In this document: positions 1 to 8,684 of the stretch, one piece after another | Numbering within the stretch: position 1 is the first letter of the stretch | How the letters are laid out: each line of letters begins with the position of its first letter | DNA from: Bacillus sp. AFS059628 | GTDB lineage: Bacteria; Bacillota; Bacilli; Bacillales; Bacillaceae_G | DNA: 64,000 nucleotides | Assembly (NCBI RefSeq): GCF_002571225.1 | Contig: NZ_NVEC01000035.1 | Location: 1 to 64,000, forward strand | Direction: 5' to 3' | Made by a program: the position numbers and the translations under genes | The notes under the pieces: model-generated | Database searches by the model: none | Seen by the model: only the letters and a program-made list of their open reading frames with translations | What the model was told of the DNA's origin: nothing

Positions 1-93
1 GGACTTTTATGGGCAGCCCGACCCCTACCTAACTTCTTTGCTTTCGCTGAATTTGAGGTGGGGGTCTTACTGCCCATTAAAGTGGGATAAAGT
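1..93. repeat. Dispersed hairpin repeat, copy 1
   Basis: A long imperfect hairpin: GGGCAG at 11-16 pairs with CTGCCC near 70-75, and GACCCCTACCT pairs with AGGTGGGGGTC, around a loop containing CTTTGCTTTCGCTG. A near-identical element lies at 34945-35044, where the outer stem is ACGAGCAG/CTGCTCGT; both arms have changed together. Such hairpins resemble intergenic repeats known in the B. cereus group, but I cannot name the family. The rest of 94-309 is AT-rich, with no gene seen. Confidence 0.75.
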
Positions 94-309
94 GCTTTTT
101 TATTATGTTTGAAAATTGAAAATATGTAATGTTCATTTGTCAATAGCAGCATGACAACAAACAATTTTAATGTTGCTTATTACTTTGAAACTTTCTCAAC
201 AATTCGACAAGATACTACAAAAAAACCACCTATTCTCTTTTTTTCACTATAAGTACAATGAAACAGTAAGATTGCTTCATGTAGAAATTTATATATGGTG
301 GTGGAGAGA

Positions 310-2466
310 ATGAAACGAAAGATGGTAGGGAAATGGTTTAGTTTTTTAAGTGCTCTTATTATTTTATTAGGAATTGCAATGCCGCAAGTGAAGGCAGAAG
401 TAATGAACAGAGAAACATATAAAATGGATTGGAGTTATAGTAAGTCGAAACAGCGTGAAATAAAGACAGAAATAATTAAAACGGCTTCGGGTAGTATTGC
501 GTATTGTTTAACGCCTGATTTGCGTTCTCCAAATGGAGATGATTTGCCTGAGATGGGGAAATCATCTGATGCCGTATATCGTGTTTTATTAAACGGGTAT
601 CCTCAAAAAAGCCCATCTGAATTAGGGGTAGTGACAGTAGAAGAGGCGCATTATGCTACACAATTAGCGGTATGGATTGCAGCAAATGAATTAACGGAAG
701 AAGATTTAGTTGCAAAAAATGAACGAGTACATAATCTTATGAAGCGTTTAGTAGAGGTTTCAAAAAAAGAAACTGGATCACAAGATATATTTTTTAAAGT
801 TAATCCTGTAGATCCACAAACTGCTACACAAAAAGGGAATTATTTAGAAACAGGATTTTATGCAGTGCAAACAAATGCGATTTCTGGCTCTTATACAATT
901 CTTCCTGAAAATGCTCCTAAAGGGCTTCGAATTGTAAATGAAAAGGGAGAAGAAAAAAGTACATTATCAATTAACGAAAAATTTAAAATATTAATCCCGA
1001 AAGATACGAGTAGTGGTAATTTTAAAATGAAAGTGAAGTCTACTTTAACAAATTTACAAGCAATAGCTTTTAAAGGATCAGAAAAAGTTCAAAATACAAC
1101 GGTATTGTTACAAAGAAATAGTGAGAAAATCAGTACAGATTTAGTTGTAAATTGGGAATCAGTAGGCTCTTTAAAGATTATGAAATTAGGAGAAAAAAAG
1201 GAATTATTAAAAGGGGCTGTGTTTGAAGTTTCTAATGAAAACTTTAAACAAAGTGTTACGACTAATGATAAGGGAATTGCGGAGTTAGGCAATCTTCCAA
1301 TCGGTATATATAGCGTCAAAGAAATTCAAGCGCCAGCTGGATATGTGTTAGACGGAAGTGTTAAAAAAATTGAAGTGAAAACTGGTGAAACTGCTGTATT
1401 AGAGTTGAAAAATGAAAATGTAAAAGGTGAATTAGAAATAACGAAAGTAGATATAGCGGATGGGAATACAAAATTGCCAAATGCAGAGTTTACAATTTAC
1501 AACGAACAAGGAAAAGAAGTAGTAAAAGGGAAAACGGATGAAAAAGGTATAGCGAAATTTAAACTACCATACGGAAAGTACACGTATAAAGAAACCATAG
1601 CGCCAAATGGATATGTAATAAATGAAGAAACATTCACATTTGAAATAAAAGAGAATGGAGAAATTATTAAACATATCGTTCAAGATAAGAAAGTAGAAGG
1701 TGAATTAGAAATAACGAAAGTAGATGTAGCGGATGGAAATACGAAACTGCCGAACGCAGAATTTACAATCTACAATGAACAAGGAAAAGAAGTAGTAAAA
1801 GGAAAAACGGATGAAAAAGGTATAGCGAAATTTAAACTACCATACGGAAAGTACACGTATAAAGAAACAATAGCACCGAATGGATATGTAATAAATGAAG
1901 AGACGTTCGCCTTTGAAATAAAAGAGGATGGAGAAATTATTAAACATATCGTTCAAGATAAGAAAATAGAAGGTGAATTAGAAATAACGAAAGTAGACGT
2001 AGCCGATGGGAATACAAAATTACCAAATGCAGAGTTTACAATCTACAACGAGCAAGGAAAAGAAGTAGTAAAAGGGAAAACGGATGAAAAAGGTATAGCG
2101 AAATTCAAATTACCATACGGAAAGTACACGTATAAAGAAACAATAGCACCGAATGGATATGTAATAAATGAAGAGACATTCGCCTTTGAAATAAAAGAGA
2201 ATGGAGAAATTATTAAACATATTGTGAAAAATAAGAAAGAAGAAAAGGCATCGCTTCCTTCTAAGCCAAATAAGCCAATGCAGAATGGAGAAGTGAAACC
2301 TTCCGCTGATGTGAAGCAGGTGCAACAACCTAGTACTCATAATGAAGTGCGTTTACCAGCTACAGGAAGCGTCGGCAATGAATTTACAACTTTATTCGTT
2401 TTAGGAATTGGTTTTATTATTGCTGGTGCTTATGTGTTAAGGTTGAAAAATAGAAAAGAAATGTAG
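310..2466 (+). CDS. LPXTG cell-wall adhesin: thioester domain plus SpaA/CnaB repeats
   Basis: A 718-residue surface protein. The ATG at 310 is chosen over the one at 295 because GGTGGTGGAGAG precedes it. A signal peptide spans about residues 1-29. A thioester (TQXA) domain follows, with Cys66 in AYCLTP and Gln118 in ATQLAVW as the likely internal thioester pair, which in such proteins binds host amines covalently. A first SpaA-like domain is followed by three almost identical 91-residue units (about 373-463, 464-554, 555-645), each with a strand Lys (EITKVD) and Glu (YKETIAP), as in isopeptide-forming CnaB domains. LPATG near residue 682, a hydrophobic stretch and a basic tail give sortase anchoring. 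The gene stands alone and faces a regulator on the other strand. Confidence 0.9.
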   Translation: MKRKMVGKWFSFLSALIILLGIAMPQVKAEVMNRETYKMDWSYSKSKQREIKTEIIKTASGSIAYCLTPDLRSPNGDDLPEMGKSSDAVYRVLLNGYPQKSPSELGVVTVEEAHYATQLAVWIAANELTEEDLVAKNERVHNLMKRLVEVSKKETGSQDIFFKVNPVDPQTATQKGNYLETGFYAVQTNAISGSYTILPENAPKGLRIVNEKGEEKSTLSINEKFKILIPKDTSSGNFKMKVKSTLTNLQAIAFKGSEKVQNTTVLLQRNSEKISTDLVVNWESVGSLKIMKLGEKKELLKGAVFEVSNENFKQSVTTNDKGIAELGNLPIGIYSVKEIQAPAGYVLDGSVKKIEVKTGETAVLELKNENVKGELEITKVDIADGNTKLPNAEFTIYNEQGKEVVKGKTDEKGIAKFKLPYGKYTYKETIAPNGYVINEETFTFEIKENGEIIKHIVQDKKVEGELEITKVDVADGNTKLPNAEFTIYNEQGKEVVKGKTDEKGIAKFKLPYGKYTYKETIAPNGYVINEETFAFEIKEDGEIIKHIVQDKKIEGELEITKVDVADGNTKLPNAEFTIYNEQGKEVVKGKTDEKGIAKFKLPYGKYTYKETIAPNGYVINEETFAFEIKENGEIIKHIVKNKKEEKASLPSKPNKPMQNGEVKPSADVKQVQQPSTHNEVRLPATGSVGNEFTTLFVLGIGFIIAGAYVLRLKNRKEM
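1426..2244 (+). repeat. Three 273-bp tandem coding repeats
   Basis: Units begin at 1426, 1699 and 1972, each with GGTGAATTAGAAATAACGAA, a period of exactly 273 bp (91 codons). They differ at few positions, mostly silent, so expansion or homogenisation looks recent. Copy number is likely to vary between strains. Confidence 0.9.
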
Positions 2467-2498
2467 AAAAAAACGCCTTGTAATAGAGGCGTTTTTTA
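2467..2498. terminator. Bidirectional terminator, adhesin/TrmB
   Basis: AAAAACGCCT and AGGCGTTTTT flank a short loop (TGTAATAG). It serves both convergent genes and overlaps the last codons of the regulator. Confidence 0.85.
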
Positions 2499-3254
2499 GT
2501 ATCTCAACTTCATCAACAAACTTTTAATTTCCTCATCTTCCATAAAGAGATCATGGTGTTTCTGGGTAATTTTCGCAAGTGCAACGTCATGATAGAAAAA
2601 TTCTGTAAAGAACTTTACGAAAGGTTGTGACATTGTTTTCATTGCTTGCCATGACTCTTGCTCTACACCAGCAAATAAAATTTCGCGGTCGTCAACGATG
2701 AGTAGTAAATAGCGCTCTAATGCGTTAGGTTCTTCAGCTGGAATTAGAAAATGCATGTTTTCTAAATTCGTTTCTACTTCTCCAACTATAAGAGACTCAA
2801 TTTGGACGCCTTGTTTTGCCTTTTCTTCTAATAAAGGAAGGTATTCAGAAAGAGTATCATTCCAAGCTGAAATAAGAATGGACTTTTTTGCACCTTCGAT
2901 GAGTTCTTTACTTTGAACGCGAATAGAAGATTGCATTTTTAAGCTCCATACACGGTCATCTGTAAATGATTTTTGCGATATAGTTGTCTCTAATTCTTTA
3001 ATATTTGATTGAAATTCTGTCGTTAATTTCTCAATTGCTAGCTTGAGTGGTAATGCTGTATACAGCTTTTTCTTTTCTGAAACAGAATCCATTACCATCC
3101 CTTTATCGATCAGTCGTGCTAGCACTTCATATATTTTTGCTTTTGGAACACCAGAATGCTTCACGATTGTTGTAGCATCTAATGGCTCGTTGCTTGATAC
3201 GACAACTTCGTAAGCTTGGCTTTCATATTGTGAGAAACCGAATTTTTGTAACAT
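2496..3254 (-). CDS. TrmB-family transcriptional regulator
   Basis: A 252-residue protein. The N-terminal winged helix (about residues 1-80, FSQYESQAYEVVV then VPKAKIYEVLARLIDKGMV) is typical of TrmB-like sugar or metabolite regulators. A short coiled segment follows (about 85-105), then a C-terminal PLD-like effector region (about 110-250, with ESLIVGE and DDREILFAGVE). It converges on the adhesin gene and sits upstream of a chemoreceptor, which gives no clue to its ligand. The start ATG is preceded by a GGAGGTAAC-like site on the minus strand. Family assignment is confident; targets are unknown. Confidence 0.85.
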   Translation of the reverse strand: MLQKFGFSQYESQAYEVVVSSNEPLDATTIVKHSGVPKAKIYEVLARLIDKGMVMDSVSEKKKLYTALPLKLAIEKLTTEFQSNIKELETTISQKSFTDDRVWSLKMQSSIRVQSKELIEGAKKSILISAWNDTLSEYLPLLEEKAKQGVQIESLIVGEVETNLENMHFLIPAEEPNALERYLLLIVDDREILFAGVEQESWQAMKTMSQPFVKFFTEFFYHDVALAKITQKHHDLFMEDEEIKSLLMKLRY

Positions 3255-3431
3255 AGTTACCTCCGAACGAATGAGATTATATTTTAAGGATAATGAACTA
3301 TTTGTTTTTGCACAAGTGGTAGTAGGTTTTCTATTCAGATTGAGGTGAGAATTAGTTTCAATTTTTTAATTTTATCTATTATACTTAATATAATGATTAA
3401 TAAGATTTAAATTCAATGCGAAGGGGATGCT

Positions 3432-5441
3432 TTGGGGAAGATGTTAAGAAGTTTACGTTTAAAAATTGCGGTAGTATTTTCGGTACTTATTTCTATGATG
3501 TTCGTAATATTGGGTACAGCTATGTATGAATTACAGAAAGAGAAGGAAGTGCGCTCCTTAGATCAGTATTCTCAAAATACGATGGATCTTGTGACAGAGC
3601 AACTTACGACATTTGTTCAAAGAACGGATGAAGACATGGGGTATTATGCGAACAGTGAGATGATTCGTAATATGCTTCAAGACGGAGTTACTCCGGAAGA
3701 GGAAGCATTTTTGACGAAAGAGTTTTCGGAGTACAAAAAGAATCATCCGGGCATTTTAGACTTATATATTGGTACGAAAGATAAAAAAACATTAAGTGCC
3801 AATCTTGCTGAAGGTGGAAAAGTACCAGAGGGATATGACCCAACGACAAGACCATGGTATAAAGACTCAGAAGCTGATGTGAAGAAAGTTCACTGGGGAC
3901 AACCTATGTATGAAATTGCAACAGGTAAGTTAAGCGTGGGAGTTTCTAAAGCAATTACAGCTCAAGATGGATCTGTATTAGGTGTTGTGGCGATGGATGT
4001 ATCGCTCGGAACAATTCAGAAATTACTTCATAATATTCAGTACAATAACGGCGGAGAAATGTTTATTATAAATGATAAAAATATGGCTCTTGTTTACCCA
4101 GAGAAAGTAGGTAAAGATGTTTCAAAAGAGGCACTTGTGAAGAGTTTAAATAAAGATGTAACAAAGTATGCTGTCACTACATTAAAAGGTGAAGATGTAG
4201 TTGTATATAGTCAGTCATTTGATTTGATGAAATGGAAGATAGGAATTTTTTATCCGAAAGAAACAATTGATGGGTTATTGCATAGTACGAGAAATACAGT
4301 CATTATAATGGCATGTATTAGCTTATTAGTTGGAATTGCAGCTTCATACTTGTTCTCAAGAAGATTAGCAAGACCGCTGCAACTATTAACGAATCACGTT
4401 CAAAAAGTAGCAGAAGGTGATTTAACGTTGCAAATGAAAGTGACAAGTAAGGATGAAGTTGGAGAACTGACGAACCATTTTAATCATATGGTTGAGCAAA
4501 TGAATGAAATGGTAAGCAAAATTAAAAATAGTGTATCAACAGTGCAACAATCAACGAATAATCTACATTATTTAACGAATGAAACTGTAGCAGCTAGTAG
4601 AGAAGTGTCAGGTGCAATGGATGATGTGAGCGGAGGAGCGTCCACTCTTGCTAATAGTGTCGATGAAGTTTCAGAGCAACTCGAGAATATGGCACAGTCA
4701 GTGGAACAAATGAATAACTCTGTTGGGGAAATAAAAGATGTGGCTGGCAAAGCTGAAGAGGCATCTAAGCAAGGATTAAATACGATGCGCAATTTAGTTC
4801 GTACGAGAAGCCAATCCTCTTCAATTGTTGTTCATACAGAGGAAGCATCCGGAAAGTTAGAGCAAAGGGTTGGATCGATTCAAAATGTTGTAGAGCTTAT
4901 AAAAGGTATTTCGGATCAAACGAATTTACTTGCTTTAAATGCTTCAATCGAGGCAGCACGTGCGGGTGAACAAGGCAAAGGCTTCGCTGTTGTTGCGGAA
5001 GAAGTTAGGAAATTAGCGGAACAATCAAAGGATGCAACAGTAGAAATTGCGACGATGATCGGTGATGTACAAGTAGAGGTAAGAAGAGTAGTAGAAGTTG
5101 TAAGCAAATTGAAAGACATTGCGGATATACAAAATAAAGTTACGACAGAGGCAGAAGCGGAATTCCGCACAATTATGTCAGTTGTAAATACGATTAGTAC
5201 GTCAGTGGAACAAATTGTAGAAGAGGTATATAATATCGGTCACGAGCAAGGAGAAATTACAGCGGTCATGCATACAATTGCTGGTACGAGTCAAGAAAGC
5301 GCAGCTGTTTCGGAAGAAGTAAATGCTGCAACTGAATCACAAGTGAATCATCTAGAAAAGGTAGCTCATACGATGGAAAGTTTGACCGAGCATATGAGAG
5401 ACTTAGAAAGATTAGTTGAGCAGTTTAAAATAGAGGAATAA
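3432..5441 (+). CDS. Methyl-accepting chemotaxis protein, dCache type
   Basis: A 669-residue transmembrane chemoreceptor resembling B. subtilis McpA/TlpA. Membrane segment 1 is about residues 10-28. The extracellular double-Cache sensor carries RPWYKDSEA and [10 protein letters not shown] motifs. Membrane segment 2 is about 288-308, followed by HAMP (about 309-361) and a long coiled-coil signalling domain with the conserved tip [20 protein letters not shown] and [20 protein letters not shown]. The ligand is not predictable. A TTG start at 3432 follows AAGGGG; an ATG at 3441 is an alternative. It is monocistronic by spacing. Confidence 0.93.
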   Translation: MGKMLRSLRLKIAVVFSVLISMMFVILGTAMYELQKEKEVRSLDQYSQNTMDLVTEQLTTFVQRTDEDMGYYANSEMIRNMLQDGVTPEEEAFLTKEFSEYKKNHPGILDLYIGTKDKKTLSANLAEGGKVPEGYDPTTRPWYKDSEADVKKVHWGQPMYEIATGKLSVGVSKAITAQDGSVLGVVAMDVSLGTIQKLLHNIQYNNGGEMFIINDKNMALVYPEKVGKDVSKEALVKSLNKDVTKYAVTTLKGEDVVVYSQSFDLMKWKIGIFYPKETIDGLLHSTRNTVIIMACISLLVGIAASYLFSRRLARPLQLLTNHVQKVAEGDLTLQMKVTSKDEVGELTNHFNHMVEQMNEMVSKIKNSVSTVQQSTNNLHYLTNETVAASREVSGAMDDVSGGASTLANSVDEVSEQLENMAQSVEQMNNSVGEIKDVAGKAEEASKQGLNTMRNLVRTRSQSSSIVVHTEEASGKLEQRVGSIQNVVELIKGISDQTNLLALNASIEAARAGEQGKGFAVVAEEVRKLAEQSKDATVEIATMIGDVQVEVRRVVEVVSKLKDIADIQNKVTTEAEAEFRTIMSVVNTISTSVEQIVEEVYNIGHEQGEITAVMHTIAGTSQESAAVSEEVNAATESQVNHLEKVAHTMESLTEHMRDLERLVEQFKIEE

Positions 5442-5518
5442 CAAATTAGTAAAATGATGAGTATTTCGGTAAAATAGACAATGGATATATAAGAAGCAAT
5501 TATAGGAGGAAGACTACT

Positions 5519-5821
5519 ATGGCAATTGTTGACGTATCGATTATTCCAGTAGGAACAGGTAATCCAAGTGTGAGTGAATATGTAGCAGAAGTACAAAAGG
5601 TGCTAGAGAAAAATGCAGATCGCGTGAAGTATCAATTAACACCAATGAATACAATTATTGAAGGAGATCTTCCTGTCATTCTAGAAGTAATTCAACAAAT
5701 GCATGAAGTTCCATATGCGAAAGGTGCGCAGCGCGTTGCGACAACAATTCGTATTGATGATCGTCGCGATAAAGTAAGCACAATGGAGAAGAAATTAAAC
5801 TCTGTTCGATCAAAATTATAA
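5519..5821 (+). CDS. MTH1187-family thiamine-binding protein (YqgV-like)
   Basis: A 100-residue cytoplasmic protein matching the MTH1187/YkoF-like thiamine-binding family, a ferredoxin-like fold of about 100 residues. The N-terminal strand AIVDVSIIPVGTGNPSVSEYV and the region PMNTIIEGDLPVILEVI are characteristic. Members bind thiamine or related pyrimidines and may buffer or deliver them. A strong AGGAGGAAG site precedes the ATG. A terminator separates it from the next small gene. Confidence 0.85.
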   Translation: MAIVDVSIIPVGTGNPSVSEYVAEVQKVLEKNADRVKYQLTPMNTIIEGDLPVILEVIQQMHEVPYAKGAQRVATTIRIDDRRDKVSTMEKKLNSVRSKL

Positions 5822-5822
5822 A

Positions 5823-5851
5823 GAAAAGCAGCGATCTTCGCTGCTTTTTTC
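5823..5851 (+). terminator. Terminator after yqgV-like gene
   Basis: AAGCAGCGA and TTCGCTGCTT hairpin followed by a T run. Confidence 0.85.
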
Positions 5852-5869
5852 ATATAGGAGGTAGATAAG

Positions 5870-6115
5870 ATGAGTGAAAAGTTTAACGAACAATTTGACG
5901 GGTTGTTAGAGAAATACACGGAACTATTACTTGGAGAGAGCAATGAAGAGAGAAAAGAACAGGTGCAGAAGTGGGCACTGTATTCTTACATAGCCAAGAC
6001 GATGCCGGCTTTAGTGAAGCATTGGAATGAAACATATCCTGATGCGAAAGAAGAGATGGTACAGTTAATTACAGATATTAAAAGGCTGAATGAAGAGAAG
6101 AGAAATGAGCAATAA
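5870..6115 (+). CDS. yusU: YusU-like DUF2573 protein
   Basis: An 81-residue, mostly helical, acidic protein resembling YusU (DUF2573) of B. subtilis: FDGLLEKYTELLLGES, then VQKWALYSYIAKTMPALVKHWNETYP. No catalytic motif or membrane segment is visible, and the function is unknown. The start follows ATAGGAGGTAG. It lies just behind a terminator, so it may have its own promoter or depend on readthrough. Its position beside fadM fits the yus-region synteny. Confidence 0.75.
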   Translation: MSEKFNEQFDGLLEKYTELLLGESNEERKEQVQKWALYSYIAKTMPALVKHWNETYPDAKEEMVQLITDIKRLNEEKRNEQ

Positions 6116-6148
6116 AAAAACTTGAGGCAAATATAATCTCAAGTTTTC
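6116..6148 (+). terminator. Terminator after yusU-like gene
   Basis: AAAACTTGAG and CTCAAGTTTT stem with a loop of about 11 nt. Confidence 0.75.
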
Positions 6149-6193
6149 TGTATTAATATCCTTGTATAATTTACATGGAATATAAAGGGTTTT

Positions 6194-6225
6194 ATAGGCA
6201 TGTCGAATATTTTCGACATGCCTAT
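6194..6225. repeat. Perfect 14-bp inverted repeat
   Basis: ATAGGCATGTCGAA (6194-6207) and TTCGACATGCCTAT (6212-6225) with a TATT loop. A second TGTCGAAA...TTCAGGCATA sequence lies near 6257-6280. It could be an operator, an RNA hairpin or a small repeat. The T run after it is too short for a good terminator. Confidence 0.7.
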
Positions 6226-6425
6226 TTTGTGCCTAGTAAACTCCATTTTTCTAAATGTCGAAAAATATTTCAGGCATATTTATAAGCGAGAATATAGGGT
6301 TTTAAATGTTTTTATAGTATTTTATAAATTATCTAAATAATTATTTGTATCCAATAATTTTAAACAATGATATAATTTTGAAGAGGGGTAAAAAACAGAT
6401 AAATTAAGTCATAGGGGTGAATTAC

Positions 6426-7343
6426 ATGGAACAATTAATGCGAAATTCGTTTCTTTTCTTATCTAAAAATAAAGCGCTAACAAAACTGGCTAAAAAGTAC
6501 GGTTTACGCTTTGGTGCAGGTCGCTTTGTCGCAGGGGAGACAATTGAATTAGCGACAGCAGCTATTAAACAATTGAACAAGCAAGGACTTTGTGTAACGA
6601 TCGATTATTTAGGAGAATTCGTTGATAATGAAGCGGAAGCAAATGAAATGGCTAACCAATCGATTGAAGCGATCCGTGCTATTGGAAGAGAAGGTCTTGA
6701 TTCGCAACTTTCTTTAAAAATGACTTCTATGGGATTAGATATCTCTGATGAAATCGTAATGAACAATATGCGCCGTATTTTGGAAGCTGCAAAAGAAAAT
6801 GGTGTGTTCGTTACCATTGATATGGAAGACTATACACGCTGCGGAAAGACAATTGATATCTTTAAACAGTTAAAATCTGAGTACGATAATATTGGTACAG
6901 TTATTCAAGCCTACCTATATCGTACAGAAAAAGATATGGAAGAATTAAATGCTTATAGTCCTAATTTACGTCTTGTAAAAGGAGCTTATAAAGAACCTGA
7001 AGAGGTAGCGTTCCCGGATAAGAAAGATGTAGATGATAACTATAAAAAAATTATTAAAATGCACTTATTAAATGGAAATTATACTGCAATTGCTTCACAT
7101 GACGAAGCGATTATTGAATATACGAAAAAACTTGCCGAAGAACACAACATTCCAAGAGACCAATTTGAATTCCAAATGTTATATGGTATTCGTAATGAGC
7201 GTCAACTTGAGCTAGTAAAAGAAGGGTACAAAATGCGTGTTTACGTACCTTATGGAAACGACTGGTATGGCTACTTCATGCGTCGTCTAGCAGAGCGTCC
7301 AGCAAACGTTGCGTTCGTATTAAAAGGTATGGTTAAAAAATAA
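6426..7343 (+). CDS. fadM: Proline dehydrogenase
   Basis: A 305-residue FAD-dependent proline dehydrogenase, which oxidises proline to pyrroline-5-carboxylate. The family barrel is evident from FVTIDMEDY (flavin-binding strand), RLVKGAYKEPEEVAFPDK, ASHDEAII, FEFQMLYGIRNE and RVYVPYGNDWYGYFMRRLAERP, the usual substrate-binding Arg-x-x-Arg end. In B. subtilis the orthologue (YusM/FadM) lies beside fadN, as here. The ATG at 6426 has AGGGGTG upstream; a GTG at 6417 is in frame but lies inside that site. It is separated from the fad operon by a convergent carboxypeptidase gene and yuzL. Confidence 0.92.
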   Translation: MEQLMRNSFLFLSKNKALTKLAKKYGLRFGAGRFVAGETIELATAAIKQLNKQGLCVTIDYLGEFVDNEAEANEMANQSIEAIRAIGREGLDSQLSLKMTSMGLDISDEIVMNNMRRILEAAKENGVFVTIDMEDYTRCGKTIDIFKQLKSEYDNIGTVIQAYLYRTEKDMEELNAYSPNLRLVKGAYKEPEEVAFPDKKDVDDNYKKIIKMHLLNGNYTAIASHDEAIIEYTKKLAEEHNIPRDQFEFQMLYGIRNERQLELVKEGYKMRVYVPYGNDWYGYFMRRLAERPANVAFVLKGMVKK

Positions 7344-7374
7344 CCAAGGAGAAAATACTCCTTGGTTATTTTAA
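7340..7374. terminator. Bidirectional terminator fadM/dac
   Basis: AATAACCAAGGAG and CTCCTTGGTTATT stem; serves both convergent genes. Confidence 0.85.
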
Positions 7375-8205
7375 TTGCTGAAATGCGTAATGTGCCATTT
7401 TCTTTGTATCAGGATACAGTTGCTTGCGAGTAGAAGATAATACAACATTAATGACGCGTTTACCATCTTTCTCATCTACTGTTACGACCGTATATTTGCC
7501 GAGTGCCGATAGACCGCTTTTACTTCCAATTGCATATGGATCGTCATATAGTTCTTCTCGTCCATAGTTTGCGATGTTTGGAGAGCGTTCTGAAGTATGT
7601 AGAGTTGTACGTGTTGAATTCATATATTCTAAAACAACTGGGTACTTTAATGCTTCTTTCGTAATCATAGCAATGTCATATGGTGATACTTTATTTCCGA
7701 GTGCATCAGCACCACTTGCGTTTTTGAAAGTCGCATGCTTTGTACCAAGTTCCTTCGCTCTAGCATTCATCATTTTTACAAATTCATTTTTTGATCCTGC
7801 AATATGTTCTGCGATGGATTCAGCTATTGGATCTGCACTAATGATAAGCATCAGTTTTAATGCCTCATCACGCTTTAACTTTTCTCCAGCACGAAGTTTA
7901 ATTTTTTTACTTTGACTTTCTGTTTTAATTGCGTTCTCTGTAACTGTAATTTCTTCGTCTTCTTTTACATTCTCTAGTAAAAGAAGGGTTGTCATCATTT
8001 TGGCTATACTAGCCGGATAAGAGCGTTCGTCTTCTCGTTTTCCATACAAAATTTCACCTGTGTCTGCATCGATTGTAACGGCGTATTGTCCAGTGATACT
8101 AGGTTGATCGGATCTTACAGCTTGCTGTCTTTGTGCGTAAGAGAAGAAAATCATCCCTGTAAATAGTGTGGCAATCATTACAATCATAACTATTGTTCGT
8201 TTCAT
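7366..8205 (-). CDS. D-alanyl-D-alanine carboxypeptidase-like PBP
   Basis: About 279 residues. A hydrophobic N-terminus (about 5-24) is followed by a penicillin-binding transpeptidase-like domain of the S11 (DacF) family, which trims D-Ala from peptidoglycan stem peptides. The nucleophile motif SIAK is at 66-69. The second motif, normally SxN, reads S-A-D (123-125), and the third, normally KTG, reads K-S-G (229-231). There is room for only a short C-terminal domain, so it is smaller than DacA or DacF. The start is one of two adjacent ATGs behind AGAGGGA; longer in-frame extensions lack a site. The Asn-to-Asp change could alter activity. Confidence 0.85.
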   Translation of the reverse strand: MKRTIVMIVMIATLFTGMIFFSYAQRQQAVRSDQPSITGQYAVTIDADTGEILYGKREDERSYPASIAKMMTTLLLLENVKEDEEITVTENAIKTESQSKKIKLRAGEKLKRDEALKLMLIISADPIAESIAEHIAGSKNEFVKMMNARAKELGTKHATFKNASGADALGNKVSPYDIAMITKEALKYPVVLEYMNSTRTTLHTSERSPNIANYGREELYDDPYAIGSKSGLSALGKYTVVTVDEKDGKRVINVVLSSTRKQLYPDTKKMAHYAFQQLK

Positions 8206-8302
8206 CATCGTTCCCTCTTTTGTTTTCCATATGTACAAATAAATTGGGCAGAAAAAGCAGCCATTACCCATTATGCCACGTTCTCTGCCCAAAAATATAG
8301 CG

Positions 8303-8449
8303 TTATTTTTCGCCCATATTATGCTTCTTATATTGCTGGTTATTACCTTGACGGCCCTTTTCCACACCGTGATTATGCGGACCTGCATTTCCAGTTACGC
8401 TTGCTGCACTAATTCCAGCCTTTGAAGGGTTCTTCTTAAGTTTTGCCAT
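8303..8449 (-). CDS. yuzL: YuzL family small spore-associated protein
   Basis: A 48-residue, very basic, Asn/Gly-rich protein starting MAKLKKNPSKAGISAASVTG and ending KKHNMGEK. It matches the YuzL family, and yuzL also lies between fadN and fadM in B. subtilis. The composition resembles minor small acid-soluble spore proteins, but the role is unknown. A strong CTGGAGGAATATAT site precedes the ATG. It is divergent from fadN and in the same direction as the carboxypeptidase gene. Confidence 0.85.
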   Translation of the reverse strand: MAKLKKNPSKAGISAASVTGNAGPHNHGVEKGRQGNNQQYKKHNMGEK

Positions 8450-8573
8450 ATATATTCCTCCAGTTTCGTCAGATTATAAAAAGGGAAAGTGTATTTTAGT
8501 GAAGAAAATACATATATAGCATGGGCAAATAAAAGAAAAATATTTATTTCAGAAAATTTTATCAATAAATATA

Positions 8574-8602
8574 TTGCGAAAATTTAAACAGTATCATATA
8601 TT
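8574..8602 (+). promoter_or_regulatory. Probable promoter of the fad operon
   Basis: TTGCGA (8574-8579), a 17-nt spacer, then TATATT (8597-8602). The FadR-type box lies about 45 nt downstream, which would fit a roadblock or a second closer promoter. Confidence 0.5.
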
Positions 8603-8647
8603 TATTAGTAGAGGCTCACTCATTGATTGCGACTTATGTCGAAAAAT

Positions 8648-8665
8648 TGAATGAGCATTCATTCA
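8648..8665 (+). promoter_or_regulatory. FadR operator
   Basis: TGAATGAGCATTCATTCA is a perfect match to the Bacillus FadR box, TGAATGA-N4-TCATTCA. It lies 19 nt before fadN, so the operon should be repressed by FadR and released by long-chain acyl-CoA. The palindrome extends one more base on each side. Confidence 0.9.
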
Positions 8666-8684
8666 AGAATAGGGGGAGAAATGG

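Noticed and set aside
8206-8388. Long N-terminal extension of the carboxypeptidase
   Set aside because: It overlaps the yuzL end, lacks a site and precedes the natural signal segment.
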